From: Acidimicrobiaceae bacterium
Lineage (GTDB): Bacteria; Actinomycetota; Acidimicrobiia; Acidimicrobiales; MedAcidi-G1
DNA length: 58,330 nucleotides
NCBI GenBank assembly: GCA_002717365.1
Contig: PBDJ01000032.1
Span: 25,450 to 83,779, forward strand
Direction: 5' to 3'
Position 1 is the first letter of the stretch. The number at the start of each line of letters is the position of its first letter. Below are positions 15,938 through 24,211 of the stretch, piece by piece. A program made the translations under genes and the position numbers. The notes beneath the pieces were generated by a model. The model saw only the letters and a program-made list of their open reading frames with translations. It was not told the DNA's origin and ran no database searches.

Positions 15938-16521
15938 GGCCTCGGTACCTCTCGCTCGATCGTGGTCGGTTGGTCGGCGGCCCCCGCCGCCTCGGCCCCC
16001 GGTAGGAGCAGTGTTACCACGGTACTCCCGTACCGACGGCACGATTCGGCATGCCAACCGGGTCCCGGCTCGATCTGGTGGTCGGATTCGGCGACTACCG
16101 GACCGTCGACACGGTCGGCCAACCCGATGAGCAGGTCGGCCCAGCCGTCGAAGGAATACGGCGGGTCTAGGAGGACTAGGTCCCACCGGTCGTCGGTGGT
16201 GTCCAACCATCGCAGCCCATCGGCCCGAACCACCCGGGCTCGGTCTTCAAGATCACAGGACCGGAGGTTTCGGGACACTAGGTCCACCGCCTCGGCTGCC
16301 CAGTCCACGAACACGACCCGTCGGGCACCCCGCGAAAGCGCTTCAACACCCAGGGCCCCAGTCCCGGCGAACAAGTCAAGGACGTCAGCATCCACGATGG
16401 CGCCCCGACTGTGAAGGGCGTTGAACACCGACTCCCGGACCCGGTCGCTGGTGGGACGCACGTCCACCCCTGATGGTGAGGCCAGACGACGGCCCCGGGC
16501 GGTTCCAGCCACAACTCGCAT
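15934..16521 (-). CDS. rsmD: 16S rRNA (guanine966-N2)-methyltransferase RsmD
   Basis: SAM-dependent methyltransferase acting on G966 of 16S rRNA. Motifs: MRVVAGTARGRRLASP start, DVRPTSDRVRESVFNAL, SAM-binding VLDLFAGTGALGVEALSRG, and catalytic LVLLDPPY. 195 residues. The Ala/Glu-rich C-terminal 15 residues extend beyond the fold. A CATAAT box 6 bases upstream of the ATG is a candidate leaderless promoter. Coupled to coaD. Confidence 0.95.
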   Translation of the reverse strand: MRVVAGTARGRRLASPSGVDVRPTSDRVRESVFNALHSRGAIVDADVLDLFAGTGALGVEALSRGARRVVFVDWAAEAVDLVSRNLRSCDLEDRARVVRADGLRWLDTTDDRWDLVLLDPPYSFDGWADLLIGLADRVDGPVVAESDHQIEPGPGWHAESCRRYGSTVVTLLLPGAEAAGAADQPTTIEREVPRP

Positions 16522-16556
16522 CTGACCATTATGGAGGCCTGAAGGTCAGCGCGAAC

Positions 16557-16562
16557 TACGGT
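16557..16562 (+). promoter_or_regulatory. TACGGT -10 box of the zinc-ribbon gene
   Basis: TACGGT ends 7 bases before the GTG at 16570. It supports both the existence of the small gene and its start. Confidence 0.45.
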
Positions 16563-16569
16563 CGGCCGG

Positions 16570-16761
16570 GTGCGAGCCCCGGAGACCATCGTGTGCGTGG
16601 ACTGCGGAGGCACCTGCCACCTGCTAGTCCACCCCGAGACCGAGTTTGACCCGGGAGACCCGGTGGCCTACCGCTGTGCCGACTGCGTAGACCGCTGGGA
16701 CCTGGTGATGCCCGACGACGAGGATGACGGTCAGGGCGACGAGGTGTCCGGGGTCGTCTGA
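16570..16761 (+). CDS. Small zinc-ribbon-like protein
   Basis: 63-residue protein with CVDCGGTC (Cys 9, 12, 16) and YRCADC (Cys 36, 39), a spacing suited to a single zinc ribbon, followed by an acidic tail DDEDDGQGDE. Divergent from rsmD and starting behind a TACGGT box. I do not recognise a named family. It may be a DNA/RNA- or protein-binding zinc finger. The paired CxxC motifs and promoter box make chance coding unlikely. Confidence 0.65.
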   Translation: MRAPETIVCVDCGGTCHLLVHPETEFDPGDPVAYRCADCVDRWDLVMPDDEDDGQGDEVSGVV

Positions 16762-16771
16762 ACTGGACGCC

Positions 16772-17374
16772 TCAGCGGGGGTCGCGCCACATAAGCGGAA
16801 CCGTCGGACCGCCGTCAACGGCCACCTCACCGGTGACCACGAATCCGTGCCTTTCGTACAGCGGAACGTTGTCCGGATCGCTGGACTCCAGATAGGCCCC
16901 CAGGCCGTCTGCGTCGCAACGGTCAGTCACCGCCTCGATGCAGGCCGAGGCCAGCCCCCGCCCCCGATCCGCCCTCCGGGTGCCAACAAACGCCAGGTAC
17001 CAATGGGGCGTTCGCGGGTGAGCCCGGAAGATCGGGAACAACCGACTTAGACGCTCCATCGCTCCGGCATCTTCCAGGAGGGCCCGGTTGGCCGCCCCGG
17101 CCTCGGCAGCGGCCGCCTCCATATCGTCAGGATCGTGAGGCCCAACCCATAGGGCGGCGCACTGGCTCACCCCATCTGGGCCGGTGGGCGCCAGGATCTC
17201 GTCGAACCCGCTCCCAGCAGCCAGGCGGTTGGCAAACAGGGCAGCTAGTTGAGCGGGCCTCCGGTCGGCGTCGTCGAAGAGAAATGCCAGCACGGGATCG
17301 TGGACGAAGGCGTTGGCCAGGGTGGCGACCACGTCGGGCACCTCGCCAGGTCCGATCGTCCGAGCGTCGGTCAT
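16772..17374 (-). CDS. GNAT-family N-acetyltransferase
   Basis: 200-residue GNAT protein. The acetyl-CoA-binding motif A is RRADRGRGLASACIEAV (about 137-153), preceded by the strand WYLAFVGT and followed by LGAYLESSDPDNVPLYERHGFVV, the motif B core. The N-terminal half (VPDVVATLANAFVHDPVLAFLF) matches the actinobacterial GNAT group that also has an LSRLFPIFRAH segment. Substrate unknown. ATG at 17374 preceded by AGGAAGGG. Lies between convergent/divergent neighbours, so probably single. Confidence 0.85.
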   Translation of the reverse strand: MTDARTIGPGEVPDVVATLANAFVHDPVLAFLFDDADRRPAQLAALFANRLAAGSGFDEILAPTGPDGVSQCAALWVGPHDPDDMEAAAAEAGAANRALLEDAGAMERLSRLFPIFRAHPRTPHWYLAFVGTRRADRGRGLASACIEAVTDRCDADGLGAYLESSDPDNVPLYERHGFVVTGEVAVDGGPTVPLMWRDPR

Positions 17375-17422
17375 GGGGCCCTTCCTAGCCCGGTAGACGC
17401 CGTGACCACGACCCCGACGGAT

Positions 17423-19552
17423 TCACGACTTCAGTAGATAGCCGGACTCATCCTCTCCGAGAAACAGGGTGACCTCGTCAGCTAACTCGGGGTGATCAGC
17501 TAGGCCCCCTCCGCTACCTACCAGATGGAGGGCCTCCTCTCTAGCCGCCTCCACCCATTCCCGATCGCGGCGCAGCGAAGCCAGACGGAGGTCATTTCGC
17601 CCCTTCTGACGCTCCCCCATAATCGTGCCCTCACCCCGCAGGTCCAGGTCCACCTCGGCCAACTCGAAGCCGTCGGTGGTCCGCACCAACGCCCGAAGGC
17701 GCTCCTCGGACTCTGGGGTAGGCGCCTTACCGACCAGCAGGCAGCGACTGGCATGTTCGCCACGCCCCACCCGACCCCGGAGCTGATGGAGCTGGGCGAT
17801 GCCAAACCTGGCAGCGTCGAGCACCACCATCACGGTGGCGTTTGGAACGTCGACTCCAACTTCAATCACCGTGGTAGCTACCAGCACGTCGAGGTCACCA
17901 GACCGGAAGAGCCGCATGGTTTTCTCTTTTTCGGACCGACCCACCCGTCCGTGGAGCAACCCAACCCGCAGTCCGGTCAACTCGCCATCTGACAGCGACG
18001 TGAAGGCCTCCTCCGCTGACCGCACCTCAAGGTTCTCGGACTCTTCGATCAACGGGCACACCACGTAGGCCTGCCGGCCGGCCTCCACCTCATCTCGGAT
18101 GACCGGCCACACGTCGGAGTCGTCCTCATGCCAAGACGTCGCTATGGGGTTACGCCCCGGCGGCATCTCGTCCAGGACCGACACGTCAAGGTCTCCGTAA
18201 ACGGTCATGGCAGCCGTCCGGGGGATGGGCGTGGCTGTCATAACCAGCACGTCGGGAACCGTGCCGTCGTCGTTCTTCTCTCGAAGAGCAGCCCGTTGTT
18301 CGACACCGAACCGGTGCTGCTCATCGACGACCACCATGCCGAGCGACCTAAACCGGACCCCCTCCTGGATCAGCGCATGGGTGCCGATGAGCACGTCGAT
18401 GCCGCCGGCCACCAACTCTGTGCCAATTCGCCGACGCTCAGTCGTGGTGGTGCGGTTGGTCAACAATTCGACCTTTAGCGGTCGCTGTTCGAGCAGGGTG
18501 TCCGGGTCGTCGACGGTGATGCCATCCAGCATCTCGGCCACCCCCAGGTGGTGTTGTTCAGCTAGGACCGCGGTGGGCGCCATGAGGGCGCCCTGATATC
18601 CACCCTGGACGGCGGCCAGCAGCGCCGAGACGGCGACCACCGTCTTGCCGGAACCCACATCGCCCTGTAAAAGCCGGTGCATGGGTGCGGGTCGAGCCAA
18701 GTCCTCCAAAATCTGGGCCACCACCCGGTCTTGGGCATCGGTAAACGGGAAACCGAGGCCGGCCCGAAACTTCTCCATCAGGATGGTCGTGGCGGTGTCG
18801 TGGACAATCCCGACCGAGGTGCGCTCCAGATCCCGCTTGCGCTGAACCAGAGCTAGCTGGATCCGGAGTAGCTCGTCGAACACAAGGCGGCGACGGGCCT
18901 CGACCATCTCCTGCATCGACTCCGGGCGGTGGATGGATCGGTAGGCGTCCGAGCGCCCAACCATCCGGTACCGATCGAGGACTCCGACCGGTACCGGGTC
19001 GGACAGGCCCCGGACCTTCCCGACCCGACGGAGCGCCTCACCCACGAACCCGTCCACGTGCCAGCTCTGGATCCCGGCCGTCTCGGACTGCGGGTAGACG
19101 GCCACGATGCGTCCCGTCCGATCTCCCACCAGGTCCACCACGGGATTTGTCATCTGGAGGTCGCCTCGAAAGCTATCAACCTTCCCAAACACCACGGCCT
19201 CTCGACCCTCGGTCAGTTGTTTAAGGCGCCATGGCTGGTTGAAGAACGTCAGGCGCAACCCACCCGTGTCATCGGCTACTCGGACCTCGACCAGCGAACG
19301 CCCGTTGCGAGTCCGACGTGATGCCACAGCCTCCACCCGGACTAGGACCATGCCCTCCTCGCCGAGAGCCAACTGGTCTACGGTCGCCTCGCGGCTCCGG
19401 TCGAGATAACGGCGGGGGTAGTAGCCGAGGAGGTCCAGCACCGACCGGACCTCCACAGCGGCCAGTGAGCGGGCCCCGGCCTCCCCGACCCCGTTCAGGT
19501 CAGTGACCGGGCGCTCGTCAAGTTCCCGGAGGGTGATGCCGTGATCGGCCAC
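17423..19552 (-). CDS. recG: ATP-dependent DNA helicase RecG
   Basis: Branch-migrating helicase that remodels stalled replication forks. The 709-residue frame from the GTG at 19552 has the wedge/OB domain (about 60-200), then motif I LLQGDVGSGKTVVA, motif II VVDEQHRFGV, motif III VMTATPIPRT, motif VI LHQLRGRVGRGEHAS and the C-terminal TRG-type DLDLRGEGTIMGERQKG. A longer upstream frame lacks homology, and a TACCGT box ends 6 bases before this GTG. Follows the DAK2 gene (62-base gap), as in mycobacteria. Confidence 0.95.
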   Translation of the reverse strand: MADHGITLRELDERPVTDLNGVGEAGARSLAAVEVRSVLDLLGYYPRRYLDRSREATVDQLALGEEGMVLVRVEAVASRRTRNGRSLVEVRVADDTGGLRLTFFNQPWRLKQLTEGREAVVFGKVDSFRGDLQMTNPVVDLVGDRTGRIVAVYPQSETAGIQSWHVDGFVGEALRRVGKVRGLSDPVPVGVLDRYRMVGRSDAYRSIHRPESMQEMVEARRRLVFDELLRIQLALVQRKRDLERTSVGIVHDTATTILMEKFRAGLGFPFTDAQDRVVAQILEDLARPAPMHRLLQGDVGSGKTVVAVSALLAAVQGGYQGALMAPTAVLAEQHHLGVAEMLDGITVDDPDTLLEQRPLKVELLTNRTTTTERRRIGTELVAGGIDVLIGTHALIQEGVRFRSLGMVVVDEQHRFGVEQRAALREKNDDGTVPDVLVMTATPIPRTAAMTVYGDLDVSVLDEMPPGRNPIATSWHEDDSDVWPVIRDEVEAGRQAYVVCPLIEESENLEVRSAEEAFTSLSDGELTGLRVGLLHGRVGRSEKEKTMRLFRSGDLDVLVATTVIEVGVDVPNATVMVVLDAARFGIAQLHQLRGRVGRGEHASRCLLVGKAPTPESEERLRALVRTTDGFELAEVDLDLRGEGTIMGERQKGRNDLRLASLRRDREWVEAAREEALHLVGSGGGLADHPELADEVTLFLGEDESGYLLKS

Positions 19553-19558
19553 CGGCCG

Positions 19559-19564
19559 ACGGTA
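19559..19564 (-). promoter_or_regulatory. TACCGT -10 box of recG
   Basis: TACCGT on the minus strand ends 6 bases before the recG GTG, which fixes that start and implies a leaderless message. Confidence 0.5.
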
Positions 19565-19614
19565 CCCCCAGCATCCGGACGGACCGGGGTTTCCCGGGTC
19601 CGGAGGACGGTCGC

Positions 19615-21258
19615 CTACTCGACTCCCAGAAAGTAGGGGTAAAGGGGTTGGCTGCCGTCGTGCACCTCGACTTCGACGCCCGGGTGCTCGGCTTCCAGCC
19701 ACGAGACGATGGCCGCCGTGATGGCCTCCTCGGCCCCCTCTCCGACGATCACGGTGACGATCTCGTGCGAGTCGTCAATCATCTCGTTCAGGAGGCCGGT
19801 AGTGGCCTCAAACAGCGTGTTGGCGACCACCCGGACCCTTCCTCCGGTGAGACCCAGGTGGTCGCCCTCGGAGATGTCGCCCACGTCGCTTCCCGAGTCG
19901 CGTACAGCCACCGTCACCTCACCGGCCACCACGGCTTCAGCTGCCGCGGCCATAGCCGTCCGGTTGTCCTCGGCGGTGGACTGGGGGTCGTACTCCAGGA
20001 GCGAGGCAAACCCCTCTGTGATGCCCCGGGTCGGGACCACCCGGACGTTCTTATCGCTCTGGGCGTCAACCTGTTCAGCCGCGGCAACGACGTTCCCGTT
20101 GTTAGGCAGCACCACCACGTCGTGGGCAGGGACAGCCTCCACTGCGGCCAGCAGGTCAGCCGTAGACGGGTTCATGGACTGACCCCCAGCCACTACACGC
20201 CGCACCCCCAGGGACCGGAAGATGTCACGGATACCAGGACCGTTGGCCACGGCCACCACGGCACACGGCACCGGGTCTCCAACGTCCTCGGCGTCGATCA
20301 AGATCTGGTCGCGGACCCACGCCTGCTCCTCAACCTCCTCGAACAAGTCGGTAACTCGGATCCGGTTTGGGCGACCTACGGCGATCCCCGCCTCAATGGC
20401 GCCACCAATGTCATCGGTATGGACGTGGCAGTTCCAGACCCCGTCGCCCCCAACCACCACAATCGAGTCCCCCAGGGCGGCCCACGCCTTCTTGAAGCCG
20501 TCGACCAACCCGTCCGGTGCGTCAAGGAAGTACATGACCTCGTAGCGAGTCCCCGTTGCCCCGTCGGCGCCGTGGTCATCGGGACGCCCTTCGGTCGCCG
20601 GCGCCGCAACCTCCGGCGGGTCGGGCAGCGGCCGTCCGTCAACAACAGTGAGCATGGCGTCCAGCAGAAGCAGGTATCCGCTTCCCCCAGCGTCCACCAC
20701 GCCGGCCTTGGCCAGCACGGGCAGCAGCTCGGGTGTCCTGGCCAGACTCTCACCACCGGCCGATCGGGCCGCCTCGGCCACGGCTCGCAGATCGCCGCCT
20801 CCTTCAGCAACGACCTCCGCTGCCACCGATGACTCGCGGACCACAGTCAAAATGGTTCCTTCCACCGGCGCCATCACGGCCCGGTAGGCGGCCTCCGAGG
20901 CGGCGACCAGACCATCGGCCAGAGCCCGTCCGTCGACCGCTTCGGCCTCAGCAAACTTGGCGGCCAGGCCACGCAAGACCTGAGAGAGGATCACGCCGGA
21001 GTTACCGCGGGCTCCCATTAGCGAACCATGAGAGATGGCATCGGCTACCTCGACCATCCCCGGAGAATCGCCAGTGTCTAAGCCCTCCAACTCAACTACC
21101 ACTGATTCGACAGTCATGGTCATATTCGACCCGGTATCCCCATCGGGCACCGGGTAGACGTTGAGCAGGTTCAGCACATTCCGATGCGAGATCAGCGCAT
21201 CCCGGAAAGTCCCCATAAGGCCACGTAACGCCGTGGCATCCAACGAGGTGGCGGTCAC
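19615..21258 (-). CDS. DAK2/DegV-type protein (FakA-like fatty acid kinase)
   Basis: 547 residues from the GTG at 21258. N-terminal DhaL/DAK2 domain with LNVYPVPDGDTGSNM (nucleotide and metal binding) and HGSLMGARGNSGVILSQVLRG. The middle domain has YEVMYFLD and WNCHVHTDDIGGAIEAG with its conserved CHVHTDD. The C-terminal part has VVVLPNNGNVVAAAEQV and VVPTRGITEGFASLL. This is the FakA/YloV layout; FakA phosphorylates FakB-bound fatty acids. No FakB is visible nearby, so the substrate is inference. Divergent from rpmB and upstream of recG, the usual neighbourhood. Confidence 0.88.
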   Translation of the reverse strand: MTATSLDATALRGLMGTFRDALISHRNVLNLLNVYPVPDGDTGSNMTMTVESVVVELEGLDTGDSPGMVEVADAISHGSLMGARGNSGVILSQVLRGLAAKFAEAEAVDGRALADGLVAASEAAYRAVMAPVEGTILTVVRESSVAAEVVAEGGGDLRAVAEAARSAGGESLARTPELLPVLAKAGVVDAGGSGYLLLLDAMLTVVDGRPLPDPPEVAAPATEGRPDDHGADGATGTRYEVMYFLDAPDGLVDGFKKAWAALGDSIVVVGGDGVWNCHVHTDDIGGAIEAGIAVGRPNRIRVTDLFEEVEEQAWVRDQILIDAEDVGDPVPCAVVAVANGPGIRDIFRSLGVRRVVAGGQSMNPSTADLLAAVEAVPAHDVVVLPNNGNVVAAAEQVDAQSDKNVRVVPTRGITEGFASLLEYDPQSTAEDNRTAMAAAAEAVVAGEVTVAVRDSGSDVGDISEGDHLGLTGGRVRVVANTLFEATTGLLNEMIDDSHEIVTVIVGEGAEEAITAAIVSWLEAEHPGVEVEVHDGSQPLYPYFLGVE

Positions 21259-21266
21259 GATCCACG

Positions 21267-21272
21267 AGCGTA
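21267..21272 (-). promoter_or_regulatory. TACGCT -10 box of the DAK2 gene
   Basis: TACGCT on the minus strand ends 8 bases before the GTG of the DAK2 gene. Confidence 0.45.
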
Positions 21273-21328
21273 CGCCATCCCCACTGACCACCCCCCCACG
21301 TCCGACGGCCAACATGACGAGCCCGCAA

Positions 21329-21366
21329 CGGCGCACCAGTGGTTGGAGACCCCCTCAGGTGCGCCG
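21329..21366. promoter_or_regulatory. 9-bp inverted repeat spanning the rpmB promoter
   Basis: Arms cggcgcacc (21329-21337) and ggtgcgccg (21358-21366) match perfectly over nine bases, with a 20-base spacer. The spacer contains the candidate -35 TTGGAG, and the right arm abuts the -10 box. The geometry suggests an operator. Confidence 0.45.
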
Positions 21367-21372
21367 TAGCCT
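21343..21372 (+). promoter_or_regulatory. Candidate rpmB promoter
   Basis: TTGGAG (21343-21348), an 18-base spacer and TAGCCT (21367-21372) resemble a sigma-A-type promoter. Unlike most genes in the window this leaves a leader of about 50 bases with an AGGGG Shine-Dalgarno before the rpmB ATG. Confidence 0.5.
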
Positions 21373-21430
21373 TGTGCCGTTCGAGGACCGGGCCGGTAGG
21401 CCGACCGGTTGAGGTGAATAGGGGTTTGTG

Positions 21431-21625
21431 ATGGCGTCCGTCTGTGAGATCTGTGGCAAAAAGCCCTGGTTCGGTAAGTCCTTGAGTCACTCCCATCGGC
21501 GAACCAACCGTCGCTGGAACCCCAACATCCAGCGTGTACGCGCTGTGGTCGGCAAGTCGACCAAGCGCATAAACGTCTGCACCGGTTGCATCAAGGCCGG
21601 CAAGATCGTCAAGGCCAGCCACTAG
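21431..21625 (+). CDS. rpmB: 50S ribosomal protein L28
   Basis: 64-residue L28: [20 protein letters not shown], then [18 protein letters not shown] and [13 protein letters not shown]. It has the two CxxC pairs of the zinc-binding (C+) L28 form. The ATG at 21431 has AGGGG 7 bases upstream; a GTG one codon earlier is less well placed. Divergent from the DAK2 gene, as in many actinobacteria. Zinc-bearing L28 and L32 together suggest zinc-replete ribosome paralogues; no C-minus copies are in the window. Confidence 0.95.
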   Translation: MASVCEICGKKPWFGKSLSHSHRRTNRRWNPNIQRVRAVVGKSTKRINVCTGCIKAGKIVKASH

Positions 21626-21647
21626 TCGGCCGGACGAGAACACCGCT

Positions 21648-21872
21648 GTGCAAGGAGTCGTCAAGTCCTACGACCCGGGAACCGGCGACGGCGTTGTCAT
21701 CCGGGACACTGACTTCGCCGAGTTCGACCTCGCCGACGACGCACTCGAGGGCTCGGTATTCCGCATGCTCCGTCAGGGGCAGCGGGTCCTGTTCGCCCTA
21801 GACGACCACCAGCGGGCTACCTCGCTGTCGCTGGGCTCCGAGGTTGATATGGGTACCCCGGACCTCACCTGA
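21648..21872 (+). CDS. Cold-shock-domain-like small protein with altered RNP motifs
   Basis: 74 residues starting at a GTG 22 bases after rpmB. The opening VVKSYDPGTGDGVVIRDTD parallels the cold-shock start (V-K-W-F-x-x-x-K-G-F-G-F-I), and the overall spacing fits an OB fold. The aromatic RNA-binding residues are absent: the RNP1-like position reads GDGVVI and the RNP2-like position reads AEFDLADDAL. Either a diverged Csp that no longer stacks on RNA or an unrelated small OB protein. Probably co-transcribed with rpmB. Confidence 0.65.
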   Translation: MQGVVKSYDPGTGDGVVIRDTDFAEFDLADDALEGSVFRMLRQGQRVLFALDDHQRATSLSLGSEVDMGTPDLT

Positions 21873-21909
21873 GGCAAGACGTTCCCCTAGGCTGGCCGAC
21901 CCCAGCCGA

Positions 21910-21939
21910 TTGACCACCGTCACACCCACTCCGTGTGAC
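21910..21939. promoter_or_regulatory. pckG upstream region: -35-like box and 7-bp palindrome
   Basis: TTGACC (21910-21915) looks like a -35 box. Immediately downstream is a perfect inverted repeat gtcacac-N7-gtgtgac (21919-21939), about 35 bases before the pckG ATG. A palindrome in the spacer/-10 region is the classic position of a repressor operator. The -10 itself is not clear. Confidence 0.45.
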
Positions 21940-21973
21940 ATCGTCGTGCCGGGACCACTAGAGATGGGCGGCC

Positions 21974-23782
21974 ATGGCGGAACGCGACGTACCGACCACC
22001 AACCGAGGACTCCTCGACTGGATTGAAGACTGGACCCAGGTCCTGGCCCCCGACGCCGTCCACTGGTGTGACGGGTCGGCTACCGAGTACGACCGCCTAG
22101 CCGCCGACCTGATCGAAGCTGGCACATTTCAGCGATTGGCCGATGACCGGAGGCCCGACAGCTATCTAGCTCTGTCTGACCCCGACGACGTGGCTCGAGT
22201 CGAGGACCGCACCTATATCGCCACGACCAGCCCGAGCGACGCCGGCCCCACGAACAACTGGCGGGACCCCTCCACTCTGAAGGCCGAAATGCTGAGCCTC
22301 TATCGGGACTGCATGCGGGGGCGGACCATGTACGTGGTCCCGTTCTCAATGGGTCCGCTGGATTCCCCTATCGCCCATATCGGCGTGCAGCTGACCGACT
22401 CGGCTTACGTGGCGGTCAGTATGAGAACCATGACCCGCATGGGTCGGGACGTCCTGGGCGTTCTAGGCGACGGCGACTTTGTCCCATGCGTGCACTCGGT
22501 GGGCGCCCCCCTGGAGGTCGGACAGGCCGACGTGCCGTGGCCCTGTGATCCCGCCAACCAGTACATCTCTCACTTCCCGGAGACCCGGGAGATCTGGTCG
22601 TACGGCTCCGGCTACGGCGGCAACGCCCTGTTAGGCAAGAAGTGCTTCGCCCTGCGGATCGCCTCCACCATGGCCCGAAACGACGGCTGGCTGGCTGAGC
22701 ACATGCTCATCCTCGGGCTGACCTCGCCAAAGGGCGAGAAGACCTACGTGGCCGCTGCCTTCCCGTCGGCGTGTGGCAAGACCAACATGGCCATGCTCGT
22801 GCCGACCCTGCCTGGGTGGAGAGTGGAAACGATCGGCGACGACATTGCCTGGATGAAGTTCGGCGACGACGGTCGCCTACGCGCCATCAACCCGGAAGCC
22901 GGATTTTTCGGGGTGGCTCCCGGGACCTCGGAAGCCACCAACGCCAACGCCATGGCGACTCTGTGGGGGAACTCCATCTTCACCAACGTGGCTCGCACGC
23001 CCGACGGCGATATCTGGTGGGAAGGCATGACCGACGTGCCGCCGAACCATCTGACCGACTGGCGGGGCGAGCCGTGGACACCGGAAAGCCCCACCCCGGC
23101 CGCCCACCCAAACGCTCGGTTCACCGTCCCGGCCGCCCAGTGCCCATCGATCGCCGACGAGTGGCAGGATCCGGCTGGCGTGCCCATCTCGGCCATTCTC
23201 TTCGGAGGGCGCCGGGCTACCAACGTGCCACTGGTGACCGAGGCTCGGGACTGGGACCACGGTGTTTTCCTAGGCTCCATAATGAGTTCAGAACGCACGT
23301 CGGCCGCCGCTGGAGCGGTCGGCCAGGTGCGGTTCGACCCCTTCGCCATGCTCCCGTTCATGGGCTACAACGTCGGCGACTACTTCTCCCACTGGCTGTC
23401 CATCGGCGACCGGGCCGAAGCCAATCGACTTCCCCGTCTCTTCTGGGTGAACTGGTTCCGCAGGGACGCCGACGGTGGGTTACTATGGCCCGGGTTCGGC
23501 GAGAACTGCCGGGTTCTGAAGTGGGTAGTTGAGCGAGTGGCCGGAACGGCCGACGCCGTCGAGACACCAATCGGCCTCGTCCCCACCTTGGACGCTATCG
23601 ACCGAGCAGGTCTCGATCTGGATGACGACGCTATGACCCGACTGCTGGCCGTGGACCCGGCGTCGTGGGGCCACGAGGTGGCCCTCATCGATGAGCACTA
23701 CGCCATGGTCGGTGACCGTCTGCCCAAGCGGCTGGACTCCGAGTTGGATGACCTGCGGCGCCGATTGGACGCTGAGTCCTAG
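21974..23782 (+). CDS. pckG: Phosphoenolpyruvate carboxykinase (GTP)
   Basis: Interconverts oxaloacetate plus GTP with PEP plus CO2, the gluconeogenic/anaplerotic node. 602 residues, the usual GTP-type length. Diagnostic motifs: [14 protein letters not shown], the P-loop [16 protein letters not shown] with the active-site Cys, [10 protein letters not shown] (metal site), [18 protein letters not shown], and [12 protein letters not shown]. The start ATG is preceded by GAGATGGGCGG. A palindrome 35 bases upstream suggests carbon-dependent regulation (inference). Convergent with the next gene with only 9 bases between stops. Confidence 0.97.
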   Translation: MAERDVPTTNRGLLDWIEDWTQVLAPDAVHWCDGSATEYDRLAADLIEAGTFQRLADDRRPDSYLALSDPDDVARVEDRTYIATTSPSDAGPTNNWRDPSTLKAEMLSLYRDCMRGRTMYVVPFSMGPLDSPIAHIGVQLTDSAYVAVSMRTMTRMGRDVLGVLGDGDFVPCVHSVGAPLEVGQADVPWPCDPANQYISHFPETREIWSYGSGYGGNALLGKKCFALRIASTMARNDGWLAEHMLILGLTSPKGEKTYVAAAFPSACGKTNMAMLVPTLPGWRVETIGDDIAWMKFGDDGRLRAINPEAGFFGVAPGTSEATNANAMATLWGNSIFTNVARTPDGDIWWEGMTDVPPNHLTDWRGEPWTPESPTPAAHPNARFTVPAAQCPSIADEWQDPAGVPISAILFGGRRATNVPLVTEARDWDHGVFLGSIMSSERTSAAAGAVGQVRFDPFAMLPFMGYNVGDYFSHWLSIGDRAEANRLPRLFWVNWFRRDADGGLLWPGFGENCRVLKWVVERVAGTADAVETPIGLVPTLDAIDRAGLDLDDDAMTRLLAVDPASWGHEVALIDEHYAMVGDRLPKRLDSELDDLRRRLDAES

Positions 23783-23791
23783 AAACCACTA

Positions 23792-24175
23792 TCAGGCGAC
23801 AATCATGGCCCGGATGCTCAAGCCCATCAGGAAGAGGCCAGCGAACCCGTAGAGCAGGTGCCGGTGAGGGCGCAGACTCTGCCGGTAGCTGTAGACAATG
23901 CCCACGGTGATGAGGGCCACGAAGCCGTAGAACAGGTGGAACTGCGGCGGTTCGATGTCTTGGCCCGCGACCAGGCCAACCCCCAGAGTCACCTGTACGG
24001 CGATGATCACCTGAACGAGGGCGGTGAACCACCAGAGGGCTCGACCCCGGAGGGCATCCGTCCGGTGGGCAGCCAGGGCCCAGACTCCGGCCAGACCATT
24101 GCCGACCACCATCACCCAGGCCAGGCCCTCGTGGATGTCGCGCAGGGTGGCGAGGAAGATTGGAACGCTGGTCAC
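23792..24175 (-). CDS. Four-helix membrane protein with conserved-looking histidines
   Basis: 127 residues, four predicted membrane helices at about 15-36, 47-68, 79-97 and 108-126. His residues sit near helix starts (RDIHEGLAW, QFHLFYGF, HRHLLYGF), a pattern seen in haem-b-binding four-helix proteins. No family I can name with certainty. GTG start, no clear Shine-Dalgarno. It ends convergently against pckG and is 36 bases downstream of the PIG-L gene's stop. Could be a cytochrome b561-like redox protein. Confidence 0.7.
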   Translation of the reverse strand: MTSVPIFLATLRDIHEGLAWVMVVGNGLAGVWALAAHRTDALRGRALWWFTALVQVIIAVQVTLGVGLVAGQDIEPPQFHLFYGFVALITVGIVYSYRQSLRPHRHLLYGFAGLFLMGLSIRAMIVA

Positions 24176-24211
24176 TGGGCCAGCAGGGCTGGAGTGCCTG
24201 TCACTGGGCCG

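Noticed and set aside
19648-20832. 394-codon plus-strand open frame opposite the DAK2 gene
   Set aside because: Overlaps the DAK2 motifs on the opposite strand and has no recognisable domain or start signals.
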